Positions 18,186 to 29,158 of a DNA stretch of 64,000 nucleotides are shown one piece after another (the first letter of the stretch is position 1; each line of letters starts with the position of its first letter). The notes under the pieces are model-generated. The model made no database searches. It worked only from the letters and a program-made list of their open reading frames with translations, and was not told the origin of the DNA. The DNA comes from Marinobacter maroccanus. Lineage in GTDB: Bacteria; Pseudomonadota; Gammaproteobacteria; Pseudomonadales; Oleiphilaceae. The translations under genes were made by a program, and so were the position numbers. Location: the NCBI RefSeq assembly GCF_002933275.1, contig NZ_PSSX01000002.1, positions 372,001-436,000 on the forward strand. The letters run 5' to 3'.

Positions 18186-19459
18186 AGGCTGCGCCCTGCC
18201 TCCCGCCAGACCGCTTTGACCTCATCGGCGATAATCCGCAGTCCCTCTGCAACCCGGTCATCGTCCTGGGAATAGGTCACCCGCAGGCATTCGTGCCTGT
18301 GCTTCCAGCCATCTTCCGGCAGCCCCGGGAAGAAATAGTGCCCGGAAACCACCAGAACACCCCGGCTCTTCAGCCGCTGATACAACTCTAGGCTGGTAAT
18401 CGGCAGATCCGGAAACCAGAGCCACAGGAACATGGCGCCCTCGGGTTTATGGACATACCAGCGGCAACTGTCCTCCCCCATGGCGTCCCGGAAAGCGGCT
18501 ACGGCCCGCTCCATCTTCGCCTTGTAGAAAGGGCAAACCACATCCCGGCTCAGAGACAATATTTCACCGGAGCGAACCAGAGGCTCTGCCAGCATGGCGC
18601 CAAAACTGCCGGTGGCAAGGTTCATGATGGCATTTATACCTGACAACGCCTTGATCACCGGCTCGGCCGCAATCACGATACCGGTCCGCGCTGCCGGCAA
18701 ACCAAGCTTCGACAGGCTCAGGCAGAGGATGATCTGGTCGTTCCAGGTCGGGGTTGCATCGACGAACAGCAAGCTGGGAAACGGTGTGCCATAGGCGCCG
18801 TCAACGATCAGTGGTATGTCGTGTTGTCGGGCGAGCTCTTCAAGCCGCGCAAGCTCTTCGTCAGTAACGACGTTGCCAGTCGGATTGGTGGGGCGTGACA
18901 CACAGATAGCGCCGGTCTCGCCGGTAACCTCCACGGCATCAAAATCCACCCGGTACTTGAATTCGTGGCCATCGGTGAACGATATGTCCGGCTGGACCGC
19001 ATGGAACAGGCCCGGTTCGATGCCGGCGTCGGCGTAGCCGATGTACTCGGGCGCCAGGGGCAAGAGGATGTGCTTGCGGTGACCCTCACCATAATCGCCG
19101 CCGAACATGTTGAACAGCATGAAGAAGGCCGCCTGGCTGCCATTGGTCAGGGCAATGTTCTCGGGTTTCAGGCCCCAGCCATATTCCCGGTTGAGCAGCT
19201 CGGCGAGCGAGGCGATAAACTGCTTTTCGCCCTGGGGCGGATCGTAGATGCCGACCAGGCGACGAACGTCACCCTCGTTACGACTCATGTCCGCCAGAAT
19301 TTCCTGAACTCTCTGCTGGATCTCGGGAATGTGCCCCGGATTCCCGCCACCCATCATGATCATGTCGTCGCCGGATGCCATGGCATTACCCAGGTCATCC
19401 ATCAGAGACGTGATGCCGGCATCGGCGGTGAACTTGCGACCAAAAGCAGAGAGTTTCAT
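18182..19459 (-). CDS. avtA: Valine-pyruvate aminotransferase
   Basis: PLP-dependent class I aminotransferase that interconverts valine and pyruvate with 2-ketoisovalerate and alanine. 425 residues from ATG at 19459 (MKLSAFGRKFTADAGI), close to the 417 of E. coli AvtA. An upstream in-frame start at 19534 adds 25 unconserved residues. GGGNPGHIPEI, RPTNPTGNVVTDEEL and the PLP-lysine segment LCLSLSKLGLPAARTGI are all visible. It overlaps the convergent DUF3108 gene by its stop codon. Confidence 0.93.
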   Translation of the reverse strand: MKLSAFGRKFTADAGITSLMDDLGNAMASGDDMIMMGGGNPGHIPEIQQRVQEILADMSRNEGDVRRLVGIYDPPQGEKQFIASLAELLNREYGWGLKPENIALTNGSQAAFFMLFNMFGGDYGEGHRKHILLPLAPEYIGYADAGIEPGLFHAVQPDISFTDGHEFKYRVDFDAVEVTGETGAICVSRPTNPTGNVVTDEELARLEELARQHDIPLIVDGAYGTPFPSLLFVDATPTWNDQIILCLSLSKLGLPAARTGIVIAAEPVIKALSGINAIMNLATGSFGAMLAEPLVRSGEILSLSRDVVCPFYKAKMERAVAAFRDAMGEDSCRWYVHKPEGAMFLWLWFPDLPITSLELYQRLKSRGVLVVSGHYFFPGLPEDGWKHRHECLRVTYSQDDDRVAEGLRIIADEVKAVWREAGRSL

Positions 19460-19537
19460 GGGGTAAAATCCATCTGACCTAATCTGAAAATATCGGGTAA
19501 TACCGGAAGTGTAGCTTGCTTGCTCGCTCGCCAACGT

Positions 19538-20137
19538 TTATTCGGTAAGCGAAATGCCAAGGTTACTGACACCCTCGTTGGCTGCATCCTCCCGGAGACG
19601 GGCCACGAACTGATCGGTCGGCGTGCGTTGGCGCTTCAGCTCCAGGATCAGGTCCCGCTGGAAGGTCTTGTCTTCTTTCATCAACGGGTGATGATCAAGC
19701 AGACGGACGAGTTCGTCTTCCTCCAGGTCTTCCCCTTCGGACAGCTCAATAAAGTTCATCACGGTTCCGGTCGCCATCTGTGACGCATCGGTAGCGCGGT
19801 GTTTTGAGGGATTCAGGCGGTTCAGCAGCGCCTGCTCCAGCAGCTGACAGAAGTCGAAGGCCGGGTAAACACCGTAGGCGTCGTAGGCGTCCACGTCCGG
19901 CGACAGGGTTTCCAGTTTGGCGAGCAACTGGGGAATGGCGGATTCGGCGACGTCTTTCTGAAGCATGCCCCAGGCCAGATCCAGAAGCTGGCGCATTTTG
20001 GCACCGGTCTTCAGGCCCATGGCATCGGCAAACAGGGCGTAGTTCGGGAATGAGCGCTCGGCCAGAGCCAGCAGGAAGGCGCATTCGCGCCAGCCCTGCA
20101 GTTGTGAAACGGCTTTCAGGAACTGGTTGGCGTTCAT
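19538..20137 (-). CDS. DUF416 (YjaG) family protein
   Basis: 199-residue protein of the YjaG/DUF416 family. It opens with [21 protein letters not shown] and has the central [13 protein letters not shown] segment typical of the family. No signal peptide is present. The family function is unknown. The start overlaps the dcd stop by four bases (20134-20137), so it is translationally coupled to dCTP deaminase. Confidence 0.85.
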   Translation of the reverse strand: MNANQFLKAVSQLQGWRECAFLLALAERSFPNYALFADAMGLKTGAKMRQLLDLAWGMLQKDVAESAIPQLLAKLETLSPDVDAYDAYGVYPAFDFCQLLEQALLNRLNPSKHRATDASQMATGTVMNFIELSEGEDLEEDELVRLLDHHPLMKEDKTFQRDLILELKRQRTPTDQFVARLREDAANEGVSNLGISLTE

Positions 20138-20700
20138 GTCCTGGGCAGGGTCACGCCGGTCTGGCCAAGATATTTGCCGCCCCGGTCTTTGTAGCTGGTT
20201 TCACAGATCTCGTCGGATTCGAAGAACAGCATCTGGGCGACGCCTTCGTTGGCGTAGATCTTCGCCGGCAGGTTGGTGGTGTTGGAAAATTCCAGGGTAA
20301 CCTGGCCTTCCCATTCCGGCTCCAGCGGGGTGACGTTGACGATGATGCCGCAACGAGCGTAGGTGGACTTGCCCAGGCAGATGGTCAGTACGCTTCGCGG
20401 GATGCGGAAGTACTCAACCGTGCGGGCCAGTGCAAAGGAGTTCGGCGGGATGATGCAGACGTCGCCGGTGTAGTTGACGAAGCTGTTTTCGTCGAAGTTC
20501 TTCGGGTCCACGGTGGCGGAGTGGACGTTGGTGAAGATTTTGAATTCGTTGCTGCAGCGTACGTCGTAGCCGTAGCTGGAGGTGCCGTAGGAGATCACGC
20601 GGCCTTTTTCGGTTTCACGAACCTGTCCGCTTTCATACGGTTCGATCATGCCGTGTTGTTCGGACATCCGGCGAATCCACTTGTCGGATTTGATGCTCAT
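20134..20700 (-). CDS. dcd: dCTP deaminase
   Basis: Deaminates dCTP to dUTP, feeding dTTP synthesis. 188 residues, near the family's usual 188-193. Signatures: [17 protein letters not shown] near the N-terminus, and [20 protein letters not shown] with the catalytic Glu. [16 protein letters not shown] carries the substrate-binding end. Element B and a 22-base tandem duplication lie between it and the upstream gene apbC. Confidence 0.96.
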   Translation of the reverse strand: MSIKSDKWIRRMSEQHGMIEPYESGQVRETEKGRVISYGTSSYGYDVRCSNEFKIFTNVHSATVDPKNFDENSFVNYTGDVCIIPPNSFALARTVEYFRIPRSVLTICLGKSTYARCGIIVNVTPLEPEWEGQVTLEFSNTTNLPAKIYANEGVAQMLFFESDEICETSYKDRGGKYLGQTGVTLPRT

Positions 20701-20785
20701 TGGCGAAGTCTCGTATCCACTGGGAAAATTGGGGCGTAGTTTACCTGTTCCCTGAAGGTCTGTCGAAGCTTCAGCAGCTTACTTA

Positions 20786-20830
20786 TTTGCTTGAGCTTGG
20801 GGGGCTGCTTTGCTTGAGCTTGGAGGCTGC
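20786..20830. repeat. Two-copy tandem duplication beside element B
   Basis: TTTGCTTGAGCTTGGGGGGC at the start of 20786-20808 is repeated at 20809-20830 with one base deleted and one changed (GGAGGC for GGGGGGC). The repeats abut, and end six bases before the left arm of element B. This looks like a recent slippage or duplication event. Confidence 0.85.
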
Positions 20831-20835
20831 GGTCA

Positions 20836-20929
20836 CAGGAAAAGCCGTCCAAAAACCGCTACGAGCACGTCCATGTGCGCTTGTTTCCGGCCATCCATGG
20901 CCTCCAACATTTTTGGACGGCTTTTCCTG
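20836..20929. repeat. Copy B of the dispersed hairpin-core element
   Basis: Perfect 20-bp inverted arms (20836-20855 and 20910-20929) enclose a 54-base core (20856-20909). The arms read CAGGAAAAGCCGTCCAAAAA and its exact complement. On the minus strand, the direction of apbC and dcd, the core folds into GGCC-ATGGAT-GGCC (20889-20902) and GCAC-ATGGAC-GTGC (20865-20878). The core differs from copy C at about six of 54 positions, yet the arms beyond the A/T run have nothing in common with copy C. The outer GGACGGCTTTT also resembles an intrinsic terminator for apbC. Confidence 0.92.
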
Positions 20930-20971
20930 CGCCCGCGATCGGACCGCGTGCAAGCCCGCTTGCGAATCCGG

Positions 20972-22072
20972 TCAGTGTTCGGTCACTGAAACGCTTGAGA
21001 TCGAACCGGAGAGGTTCCGCTCGCGGGTCGAGAGCTCGGCCCCTACTCTTCTCGCGATATCCCGGTACCGACGGGCCACTTCGGAGTCCGGTTCGGCGAT
21101 CACCGAGGGGGTGCCGCCGTCGGTCTGTTCGCGGATGGTCATGTGCAAGGGCAGCTGGCCCAGGAGCGTGGTGTCGTATTCCTGGGCAATGCGTTCGCCG
21201 CCGCCGTGGCCGAAGAGGGGTTCTTCGTGGCCGCAGTTGCTGCAGATGTGGACGCTCATGTTTTCGACAACGCCCAACACGGGGATGTCGACTTTTCGGA
21301 ACATTTCGATGCCTTTTTTGCCGTCCAGCAGGGCGATGTCCTGGGGTGTGGTGACGATGACGGCGCCGGTTACCGGGACTTTCTGGGCCAGGGTCAGCTG
21401 GATGTCGCCGGTGCCCGGCGGCATGTCGACGATAAGGTAGTCGAGTTCGTTCCAGAGGGTCTGCTGGAGCAGTTGCATCACGGCGCCGCTGACCATGGGG
21501 CCGCGCCAGACCATGGGGGTTTTCTCGGTGACGACGAAGGCCATGGAGTTGGCCTGGAGGCCGTGGGCGTCCATGGGGACGAAGTATTTGTTTTCGCGGG
21601 TGTCGGGGAGTTTGCCTTCGGGCACGCCTAGCATCATTCCGATGCTGGGGCCGTAGATATCGGCGTCGAGGATGCCGACTCTGGCGCCTTCGGCCTGGAG
21701 TGCCAGGGCAAGGTTGACGGCGGTGGTGGATTTGCCAACGCCGCCCTTACCGGACGCCACTGCAATGATGTTTTTCACGCCGGGCACCGAGGGCAGGTCT
21801 TTCTGGACTTTGTAGGAGTGGATTTTCTGGCCCACGTGGACGTCCACATTTTCTACCCCGTCGACGTCTTCCAGGGCGTTGCCCACTAGCTGTTTCAGGG
21901 CGCCGGCGATGCCTTTCGAGGGGTATGGCAGCTCGACCATGAGGGTGACGTTTCCGCTCTCATCGGCATTCAGGGATTTAACGGCACCCAGTTCATAGAG
22001 GTCCTTGTTCAGGTACGGGTCACGGTATTGGCGAACCGCTGTTTGCAGGGCCTGCTCAGAAATCTGTGTCAT
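20972..22072 (-). CDS. apbC: Iron-sulfur cluster carrier protein, Mrp/ApbC type
   Basis: P-loop ATPase that carries and transfers Fe-S clusters. 366 residues from ATG at 22072 (MTQISEQALQTAVRQYRDPY). The N-terminal 90 residues form a DUF59/MIP18-like domain. The deviant Walker A is VASGKGGVGKSTTAVNLAL, and the cluster-binding CxxC is HICSNCGHEE. An in-frame start at 22111 is possible but adds residues outside the family. It is divergent from metG. Confidence 0.94.
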   Translation of the reverse strand: MTQISEQALQTAVRQYRDPYLNKDLYELGAVKSLNADESGNVTLMVELPYPSKGIAGALKQLVGNALEDVDGVENVDVHVGQKIHSYKVQKDLPSVPGVKNIIAVASGKGGVGKSTTAVNLALALQAEGARVGILDADIYGPSIGMMLGVPEGKLPDTRENKYFVPMDAHGLQANSMAFVVTEKTPMVWRGPMVSGAVMQLLQQTLWNELDYLIVDMPPGTGDIQLTLAQKVPVTGAVIVTTPQDIALLDGKKGIEMFRKVDIPVLGVVENMSVHICSNCGHEEPLFGHGGGERIAQEYDTTLLGQLPLHMTIREQTDGGTPSVIAEPDSEVARRYRDIARRVGAELSTRERNLSGSISSVSVTEH

Positions 22073-22269
22073 CGGGTTCTCCGGAATAAGCTCATGCTCG
22101 ATTTTAAGCACGGAAACAGGTGATTCGGGTGAAAAATATCTGCTCGGAAGGTATCATCTGTGCCCGTTTCTGACCATATGGGGTCTTTACCTGGCGCAAT
22201 CAATCTAGACAGCCGCCAGTCCCCGTTTTGTCTTTCCAACCCGTGTCAACATAAGGTTCGGACATCACC

Positions 22270-24300
22270 ATGACGCAAGCGAGCAAGCAACAGCGCGATA
22301 TTCTGGTTACCAGCGCCCTGCCGTACGCCAACGGCCCTATCCATCTCGGGCACCTGCTGGAATACATTCAGACCGATATCTGGGCGCGCTACCAGAAGAT
22401 GCGGGGCCAGAACTGTTACTACGTCTGCGCCGATGATGCCCATGGCACTGCGATCATGCTCCGCGCCGAGCGGGAAGGTATTACCTCCGAGCAGCTGATC
22501 GACCGGATCCGCGAGGAGCACCAGGAAGATTTCGCCGGGTTCCATATCCGCTTTGACAACTATTACACCACTCACTCCGAGGAGAACCGTCAGTTCTCGG
22601 AGTACATCTACCGTCAGCTTCAGGAAAACGGGCACATTGCCACACGCAAGATCACCCAGTCCTACGACCCGGAAAAGGACATGTTCCTGGCGGACCGGTT
22701 CATCAAGGGCACCTGCCCCAAGTGCAAGGCCGAGGACCAGTACGGGGATAACTGCGAGGCCTGTGGCGCTACCTACACGCCTGCCGAACTCATCAACCCC
22801 CGTTCGGCGGTCTCCGGTGCGACGCCTATCGAGAAAGAGTCAGAACACTATTTCTTCAAATTGCCGGACTTCCACGACTTCCTCGCCAAGTGGACCCGCA
22901 GCGGCACGCTTCAGCCCCAGGTGGCCAACAAGCTGGCGGAATGGCTGGACGCAGGCCTCCAGGAATGGGACATCAGCCGTGATGCGCCCTACTTCGGTTT
23001 CGAAATTCCGGATGCGCCCGGCAAGTACTTCTACGTGTGGCTGGACGCGCCGATCGGCTACCTGGCCAGCTTCAAGAACCTGTGCAACCGTGAAGGCATC
23101 GATTTCGAGCACTTCTGGAAAGCGGATTCTGAGGCCGAGGTCTACCACTTCATCGGCAAGGACATCATCAACTTCCACGCCCTGTTCTGGCCGTCCATGC
23201 TTCACGATGCCGGCTTCCGTACGCCGACGGCGGTCTGGGCCCACGGCTTTGTCACCGTCAACGGCAAGAAGATGTCCAAGTCCCGCGGTACGTTTATCAT
23301 GGCCCGCACCTACCTGGACCATCTGAACCCGGAATACCTGCGCTACTACTTCGCCGCCAAGCTGACCGGCAGCGTGGATGACATGGACCTGAACCTGGAA
23401 GACTTTGCGGCCCGGGTGAACTCGGATCTGGTGGGCAAGGTGGTCAACATTGCCAGCCGCAGTGCCGGTTTCATTACCAAGCGCTTCGACGGCCAGCTTG
23501 GCGAGGTGACCGAGCACGCCAAACTGAAGGAATTCATCGAGGCCGGCAAGGAAATCGAGGAATTCTACGAGACCCGCGAATTTGGCCGCGCGATGCGCCG
23601 GATCATGGAGCTGGCCGACATTGCCAACCAGTATGTCAATGATGAGCAGCCGTGGGTGATCGCCAAGCAGGAAGGCCAGGACGAGAATCTTCAGGCCATC
23701 TGCACCAACGCCATCAACATGTTCCATCTTCTGATGACCTATCTGGCACCGGTACTGCCAGAGACCGCCAAGGCTTCCGAGGCGTTCCTGAATGCGCCGC
23801 TGGACTGGAACCATCGTAGCGAGCGCCTGGAAAACCACGGCATCAACAAGTTCAAGCCGCTGATGAACCGTGTGGACATGGCCCAGATCGAGAAAATGCT
23901 TGATGCCTCCAAGGAGGAGTTGCCTGCAGCGACTGGCAAACCGGCACCTGCTGCCAATCTTGAGCCCATCGCGGATGAAATAGAATTTGGCGATTTCGCG
24001 AAAGTGGATCTTCGCGTCGTTAAAATTGTCAAAGCCGAGCACGTGGAAGGTGCCGACAAACTCCTTCGCCTCACCCTTGACGTAGGGCATGGCGAGCGCA
24101 ACGTGTTTGCTGGTATCAAGTCAGCCTACAAGCCGGAAGATCTTGAGGGGCGCCTGACGGTCATGGTGGCCAACCTCAAACCGCGGAAAATGAAGTTCGG
24201 GATGTCCGAGGGCATGGTTCTGGCGGCAGGCCCCGGTGGCAAGGATATCTTTATCCTGTCCCCGGATTCCGGCGCCACCCCCGGCATGCGGATTATGTAA
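22270..24300 (+). CDS. metG: Methionyl-tRNA synthetase
   Basis: Charges tRNA(Met). The 676-residue length and C-terminal extension match the E. coli-type dimeric enzyme. HLGH lies in [15 protein letters not shown], the zinc knuckle is CPKC with CEAC about 12 residues on, and the KMSKS loop is [10 protein letters not shown]. After a Pro/Ala linker near residue 560 comes the tRNA-binding (EMAP/Arc1-like) domain [20 protein letters not shown]. rsxA starts 44 bases later, so the rsx operon may share its transcript. Confidence 0.98.
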   Translation: MTQASKQQRDILVTSALPYANGPIHLGHLLEYIQTDIWARYQKMRGQNCYYVCADDAHGTAIMLRAEREGITSEQLIDRIREEHQEDFAGFHIRFDNYYTTHSEENRQFSEYIYRQLQENGHIATRKITQSYDPEKDMFLADRFIKGTCPKCKAEDQYGDNCEACGATYTPAELINPRSAVSGATPIEKESEHYFFKLPDFHDFLAKWTRSGTLQPQVANKLAEWLDAGLQEWDISRDAPYFGFEIPDAPGKYFYVWLDAPIGYLASFKNLCNREGIDFEHFWKADSEAEVYHFIGKDIINFHALFWPSMLHDAGFRTPTAVWAHGFVTVNGKKMSKSRGTFIMARTYLDHLNPEYLRYYFAAKLTGSVDDMDLNLEDFAARVNSDLVGKVVNIASRSAGFITKRFDGQLGEVTEHAKLKEFIEAGKEIEEFYETREFGRAMRRIMELADIANQYVNDEQPWVIAKQEGQDENLQAICTNAINMFHLLMTYLAPVLPETAKASEAFLNAPLDWNHRSERLENHGINKFKPLMNRVDMAQIEKMLDASKEELPAATGKPAPAANLEPIADEIEFGDFAKVDLRVVKIVKAEHVEGADKLLRLTLDVGHGERNVFAGIKSAYKPEDLEGRLTVMVANLKPRKMKFGMSEGMVLAAGPGGKDIFILSPDSGATPGMRIM

Positions 24301-24344
24301 GGGCGGCCGGGCAACGCTGGCAGGGGTCCAATGGAGCAAGGTAA

Positions 24345-24926
24345 ATGACCGAATATCTGCTGATTCTGGTCAGCACCATTCTGGTGAACAATTTTGTACT
24401 GGTTCAGTTCTTGGGCCTGTGCCCGTTCATGGGCGTATCCAGCAAGCTGGAAACGGCCATGGGTATGTCGCTGGCTACCACGTTCGTGCTGACCCTGGCA
24501 TCGGTGTGCAGCTACCTTGCCTACACTTACCTGCTTGAACCGCTGGATCTGGCGTTTCTGAGAACCATCACGTTCATTCTAGTGATTGCCGTGGTGGTCC
24601 AGTTCACCGAGATGGTGGTTCGTAAGACAAGCCCGTTGCTTTATCGGGTGCTGGGTATTTTCCTTCCGCTGATCACCACGAACTGCGCGGTGCTCGGCGT
24701 TGCCCTTCTGAACATCAACAAGAACAACAACTTTGTTGAGTCGGTTCTGTACGGATTTGGCGCAGCAGCGGGCTTTTCCATGGTTCTGGTGCTGTTCGCG
24801 GCCATGCGTGAGCGCATCGCCGTGGCCGACGTGCCAGTTGCCTTTCGCGGTGCTGCCATCGGTCTGGTTACGGCCGGGCTGATGGCTCTGGCTTTCCTGG
24901 GCTTTGGCGGCCTGGTCAGCGTTTGA
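24345..24926 (+). CDS. rsxA: Electron transport complex subunit RsxA
   Basis: Integral membrane subunit of the Rnf/Rsx complex, which moves electrons between ferredoxin and NADH with ion transport, or in enterics keeps SoxR reduced. 193 residues with six predicted helices. [19 protein letters not shown] and [16 protein letters not shown] hold the two half-membrane Cys segments that bind the membrane-embedded 2Fe-2S cluster with RsxE. It is first of six genes in the order A-B-C-D-G-E. Confidence 0.97.
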   Translation: MTEYLLILVSTILVNNFVLVQFLGLCPFMGVSSKLETAMGMSLATTFVLTLASVCSYLAYTYLLEPLDLAFLRTITFILVIAVVVQFTEMVVRKTSPLLYRVLGIFLPLITTNCAVLGVALLNINKNNNFVESVLYGFGAAAGFSMVLVLFAAMRERIAVADVPVAFRGAAIGLVTAGLMALAFLGFGGLVSV

Positions 24927-24955
24927 CCGGCTGGCAGGATTAGGAGTAACAGGTT

Positions 24956-25534
24956 ATGTGGACAAGCGTTCTTGTTGCCGTTGTGGTTCTTCTGGCCCTT
25001 GCCGTTGTTTTCGGCGGCCTGCTCGGATTTGCCGCCGAACGATTCAAGGTGGAAGGCAACCCCCTGGTCGACCAGATCGATGCCCTTCTGCCCCAGACCC
25101 AGTGCGGCCAATGCGGCTATCCCGGGTGTCGGCCCTATGCCGAATCCATTGCCGAAGGCGGCCCCATCAACAAGTGTCCGCCAGGTGGCGAGTCCACTAT
25201 CAAGGCGCTGGCAGACCTGCTGGATGTGGAGCCGGAACCATTGGATGCCGAGCATGGCGTTGAGCAGGTCAAAAGGGTTGCCATTATTCGCGAAGACGAG
25301 TGCATCGGTTGCACCAAGTGCATCCAGGCCTGCCCCGTGGATGCCATTCTGGGTGCCGCCAAACACATGCACACAGTCATTGAGAGCGAATGCACCGGCT
25401 GTGATCTGTGCGTTGATCCCTGCCCGGTAGACTGTATCGACATGGTGACAGTGGAACCGGATATTCGCACGTGGACCTGGACACCACCCAAATCCGGACT
25501 CATTGCCACCGATCGCCAGGGAGCCAGCGCCTGA
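24956..25534 (+). CDS. rsxB: Electron transport complex subunit RsxB
   Basis: Iron-sulfur subunit, 192 residues, with an N-terminal membrane anchor ([20 protein letters not shown]). A 4Fe-4S domain follows ([19 protein letters not shown], then the fourth Cys in NKCPPGG) and then two ferredoxin-type CxxCxxCxxxCP motifs ([24 protein letters not shown]). The stop overlaps the rsxC start as TGATG, which supports translational coupling. Confidence 0.97.
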   Translation: MWTSVLVAVVVLLALAVVFGGLLGFAAERFKVEGNPLVDQIDALLPQTQCGQCGYPGCRPYAESIAEGGPINKCPPGGESTIKALADLLDVEPEPLDAEHGVEQVKRVAIIREDECIGCTKCIQACPVDAILGAAKHMHTVIESECTGCDLCVDPCPVDCIDMVTVEPDIRTWTWTPPKSGLIATDRQGASA

Positions 25535-27381
25535 TGACTCAACTCTGGGACTTCTCCGGCGGTATCCATCCTCCGGAACACAAAGACATCTCGACAGCCC
25601 GTCCGATTCGCAACGCCGGCGTGCCAGACTACCTGATCCTGCCACTTCAGCAGCACATCGGCGATCCAGCCGAAGCCATTGTTGAGGTGGGTGAGCGGGT
25701 TTTGAAGGGCCAGAAAATTGCCGACGTTAAAACCGGCATAGGCGTTCCCGTTCATGCACCGACATCCGGCGTAATCGAAAGCATTGCCGACTTCCCGGTC
25801 CCCCATCCCTCAGGTATGGCGGACCGGTGCATCACCCTGAAACCGGACGGCGAGGACCAATGGTGCCTGCGCAGCCCAGTGGCGGATTATCGTTCTCTGG
25901 AGCGCGACGAGGTTCTGCAAATTATCCATGATGCCGGTATTTCCGGCATGGGTGGCGCCGGCTTTCCCACCAACATCAAACTCCGGCCACCGCGGGACCG
26001 CAAGGTAAGCACGCTCATCCTTAACGGTGCCGAATGCGAGCCCTACATCACCGCTGACGACATGACCATGCGGGAAAAGGCCGACGAGGTGGTTGCCGGC
26101 CTGAAAATCATGGCCTGGATTCTGCGCCCCGAGCGTTGCGTGATCGGGATTGAGGACAACAAGCCCGAGGCCATTGCCGCACTTCGAAAAGCCACCGAAG
26201 GCACCCAGACCGAAATAGCCGTTGTGCCGACCAAGTACCCCTCGGGTGGTGAGAAGCAGCTGATCCAGATACTGACCGGAATGGAAGTACCCAGCGGCGG
26301 CATTCCGGCCGATATTGGCGTGATGTGCCAGAACATCGGCACTGCCGTGGCCGTGGCACAGGCGGTCTTTGAGGGAACACCGCTTATCTCCCGTGTGGTT
26401 ACCATCACCGGGGAAGCCGTTCGGGAACCGGGCAATTTCGAAGCCCTTATTGGCACGCCGATTGAGCATTTGCTGGAGCAGGCCGGTATCAACCAGGACG
26501 CGGTCAGCCGCCTGGTCCTTGGCGGCCCCATGATGGGCTACACGCTGACAACAGAAGCAGTCCCGGTAATCAAAACTACCAACTGCGTGATCGCCGCGAC
26601 GGCCACTGAATTACCGGCACCACCGCCGGAGCAGCCCTGCATTCGCTGTGGACAGTGCGCCGAAGCCTGCCCGATGGAGCTATTGCCACAACAGCTGTTC
26701 TGGCACGCCAAGGCCACCGAATTTGAAAAGGCGGAGCACCTGAACCTGTTTGACTGTATTGAATGCGGGGCCTGTTCCTACGTGTGCCCAAGTTCCATTC
26801 CACTGGTTCAGTACTATCGATTCGCCAAGGGCGAGATCCGTGCACAACAGGCGGAGCAGCTGAAGGCAGACCGGGCCCGCGAAAGGTTCGAAGCCCGCCA
26901 GGCCCGCCTTGAGCGTGAGCAGCAGGAGAAAGAGCTCAGGCGCAAGGAGCGCGCAAAGGCCGCTGCCGACGCGGCGGCCAAGAAGCAGGCCGAAGCGGAA
27001 AAAGCTACAGACGAGGGTGAGGCCGTCGATGAGCGGGCCGCCAAGTCAGCCCTGGTTGAACAGGCCCTGGCCCGCAAGAAAGCAAAGGCCGAGGCATCTC
27101 AGCCACCTGGCTCCAGTGCGGCGCCGGCCCCCAGTGCCCCGCCTGCAGAGCAAAAACCGGATATTGAGGCCCTCGAAAAGCAGCTGAGCCAGGCTCAGTC
27201 GAAACTGGACACCATGCAGGGCATGCTGGATTACGCCAAAGCCCAGCAGGCAGACAACGTAGAAAAGCTGGAGCGGGCCGTGGCCAAGAACCACGACCGG
27301 GTACAACGGGCTGAAGAGGCACTGTCTGAAGCCAGAGAGAAGCTGGCCGCCGGTTTAACTGAATCCCAGCCAACCCACTAA
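25534..27381 (+). CDS. rsxC: Electron transport complex subunit RsxC
   Basis: NADH- and FMN-binding peripheral subunit, 615 residues from the ATG at 25534 that overlaps the rsxB stop. An earlier in-frame start at 25471 lies within rsxB. It has the Complex I 51-kDa-like core (GMGGAGFPTNIKL, NGAECEPYITADD) and two 4Fe-4S motifs (CIRCGQCAEACP and CIECGACSYVCP). From about residue 430 onward lies a charged Ala/Glu/Lys coiled-coil tail of roughly 185 residues; such low-complexity tails are common but variable in RsxC. Confidence 0.96.
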   Translation: MTQLWDFSGGIHPPEHKDISTARPIRNAGVPDYLILPLQQHIGDPAEAIVEVGERVLKGQKIADVKTGIGVPVHAPTSGVIESIADFPVPHPSGMADRCITLKPDGEDQWCLRSPVADYRSLERDEVLQIIHDAGISGMGGAGFPTNIKLRPPRDRKVSTLILNGAECEPYITADDMTMREKADEVVAGLKIMAWILRPERCVIGIEDNKPEAIAALRKATEGTQTEIAVVPTKYPSGGEKQLIQILTGMEVPSGGIPADIGVMCQNIGTAVAVAQAVFEGTPLISRVVTITGEAVREPGNFEALIGTPIEHLLEQAGINQDAVSRLVLGGPMMGYTLTTEAVPVIKTTNCVIAATATELPAPPPEQPCIRCGQCAEACPMELLPQQLFWHAKATEFEKAEHLNLFDCIECGACSYVCPSSIPLVQYYRFAKGEIRAQQAEQLKADRARERFEARQARLEREQQEKELRRKERAKAAADAAAKKQAEAEKATDEGEAVDERAAKSALVEQALARKKAKAEASQPPGSSAAPAPSAPPAEQKPDIEALEKQLSQAQSKLDTMQGMLDYAKAQQADNVEKLERAVAKNHDRVQRAEEALSEAREKLAAGLTESQPTH

Positions 27382-27402
27382 CCGAGATCAGGCACCACAC
27401 CC

Positions 27403-28452
27403 ATGGCATTCGTTCAGCAGTCATCGCCCCACGCACACAGTGCCCGGCCAACGTCCCGCGTGATGTTGTGGGTACTTATTGCGGCCTTGCCTGGCCTGTT
27501 GGCCCAGACGCTGTTTTTTGGCTGGGGCAACCTGATCAATGTGGTCTTCTGTATCGCCGTTGCCATTGCCTCCGAAGCTGCCCTGCTCAAGCTCAGAAAG
27601 AAGCCAGTCGCATTCTTTATCAAAGACAACACCGCCGCCGTCACCGGCCTTCTGCTGGGCCTGTCACTGCCTCAGTTTGCGCCCTGGTGGGTCTCAGCCG
27701 TCGCGGTGATTTCAGCCATCGTTGTTGCCAAGCAGCTGTATGGCGGGCTGGGCTCAAATCCGTTCAACCCCGCCATGGTGGGCTACGCCCTGGTTCTGGT
27801 CTCATTTCCGGTGGCCATGACAACCAACTGGGCGGAACCCGCCATGCTCTGGGACGGTGCACCGGGCTTTGGCGAGACCCTGGCGACCATTGCCTCCGGC
27901 CAGCAAACAGCGGTTGACGGCTGGACCATGGCAACCCCGCTTGATGAATACAAACACAAGATCACCACCCATACCGCGGCCGAGGTTCTCAACCACCCGA
28001 CCTTTGGTGAAGGTGTTGCCAAGGGCTGGGAATGGGTGAATGCGGCGTTCCTCGCCGGGGGCCTGCTGCTCATCGGCCTGCGCATTATCAGCTGGCATAT
28101 TCCGGCTGGGTTTCTTGGCGGTCTGATCGTGATGAGCCTGGCTTTTGGCAACAATGCCGATCTCTACTCGCCGCTCTCCCTGCATCTACTGGCGGGCGGA
28201 ACCATGTTGGGTGCGTTCTTTATCGCCACCGATCCGGTATCTGCCGCTACCAGCCACCAGGGCAAACTGATCTACGGGGCCGGGATTGGCATCCTGATCT
28301 ACCTGATCCGCACCTGGGGCAATTATCCGGACGCCGTGGCGTTCAGCGTTTTGCTGATGAATTTTGCGGTACCCTTCATCGATCATTACACACCCCCGCG
28401 GACATATGGGCATCACAAGGCCCGCAGGGGTGTACCGGGGAGTCAGGGATAA
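27403..28452 (+). CDS. rsxD: Electron transport complex subunit RsxD
   Basis: Membrane subunit related to NqrB, 349 residues and about nine hydrophobic helices. [19 protein letters not shown] is typical. The FMN-attachment threonine sits in [14 protein letters not shown] (about residue 270). The C-terminus [13 protein letters not shown] is standard. Gaps to neighbours are 21 bases after rsxC and two before rsxG. Confidence 0.96.
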   Translation: MAFVQQSSPHAHSARPTSRVMLWVLIAALPGLLAQTLFFGWGNLINVVFCIAVAIASEAALLKLRKKPVAFFIKDNTAAVTGLLLGLSLPQFAPWWVSAVAVISAIVVAKQLYGGLGSNPFNPAMVGYALVLVSFPVAMTTNWAEPAMLWDGAPGFGETLATIASGQQTAVDGWTMATPLDEYKHKITTHTAAEVLNHPTFGEGVAKGWEWVNAAFLAGGLLLIGLRIISWHIPAGFLGGLIVMSLAFGNNADLYSPLSLHLLAGGTMLGAFFIATDPVSAATSHQGKLIYGAGIGILIYLIRTWGNYPDAVAFSVLLMNFAVPFIDHYTPPRTYGHHKARRGVPGSQG

Positions 28453-28454
28453 TC

Positions 28455-29156
28455 ATGGCTGCAGTTGCACAGTCCATCCGTCGCAGCGCCATCGGCCTCG
28501 GCTTGTTTGCCGTGATCACCGGTGGCACCATCGCCGTAACCCAGGTGGCTACCGAAGAGCGCATTCGTGAGCAGGCGGCCCGTGCCGAGGCCCAGGCCCT
28601 CTATGAAATCATTCCGGAAAGCCGGCACAACAACGACCTGCTCCGGGACACTGTGCAGCTACCCGCCAGCGAGCGGCTCGCGCAACCCGGCCCTCTGACC
28701 GTCTGGGTGGCGAGACAGGACGAACGCCCCATTGGCATGATCATGCCAGTGGTGGCCCCGGACGGGTACTCCGGAAAAATACACCTGCTGGTGGGCGTGG
28801 ACATGCAGGGAACCATTCTCGGGGTCCGGGTAACCAATCATAAAGAAACCCCGGGGCTGGGAGACCAGATCGAGACCCGGAAATCCGACTGGATCAAGAG
28901 CTTTGATGGCCGCTCTCTGGGCAAGCCCCCGCATCGGGAGTGGAACGTCAAAAAGAATGGCGGAGAATTCGATCAGTTCACTGGCGCCACCATCACGCCA
29001 AGGGCTGTGGTAAAAGCTGTTCAGAAGGCACTGATCTACTTCCGGGAAAATCGTCAGATTATCCGGGAGCGGCTTAATGAAGAGCCGTCACCGAGAGACA
29101 CCATCCTGAACCCTGAAGCGATTGCCGGCGAATCGTCCAATACGGAGCATTCCTGA
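28455..29156 (+). CDS. rsxG: Electron transport complex subunit RsxG
   Basis: Flavin-carrying subunit related to NqrC, 233 residues from ATG at 28455 ([20 protein letters not shown]). One N-terminal membrane helix precedes an exposed FMN-binding domain. The covalent FMN site is [15 protein letters not shown]. The start two bases after the rsxD stop is preferred over an in-frame one at 28032, which lies in rsxD. Confidence 0.96.
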   Translation: MAAVAQSIRRSAIGLGLFAVITGGTIAVTQVATEERIREQAARAEAQALYEIIPESRHNNDLLRDTVQLPASERLAQPGPLTVWVARQDERPIGMIMPVVAPDGYSGKIHLLVGVDMQGTILGVRVTNHKETPGLGDQIETRKSDWIKSFDGRSLGKPPHREWNVKKNGGEFDQFTGATITPRAVVKAVQKALIYFRENRQIIRERLNEEPSPRDTILNPEAIAGESSNTEHS

Positions 29157-29158
29157 TC

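Noticed and set aside
20836-20929. Element B as a plain intrinsic terminator
   Set aside because: The arms alone resemble one, but the conserved 54-base loop shared with two other sites is not explained by termination.
22840-24090. 416-residue open frame antisense to metG
   Set aside because: Shadow of metG with no recognisable features.
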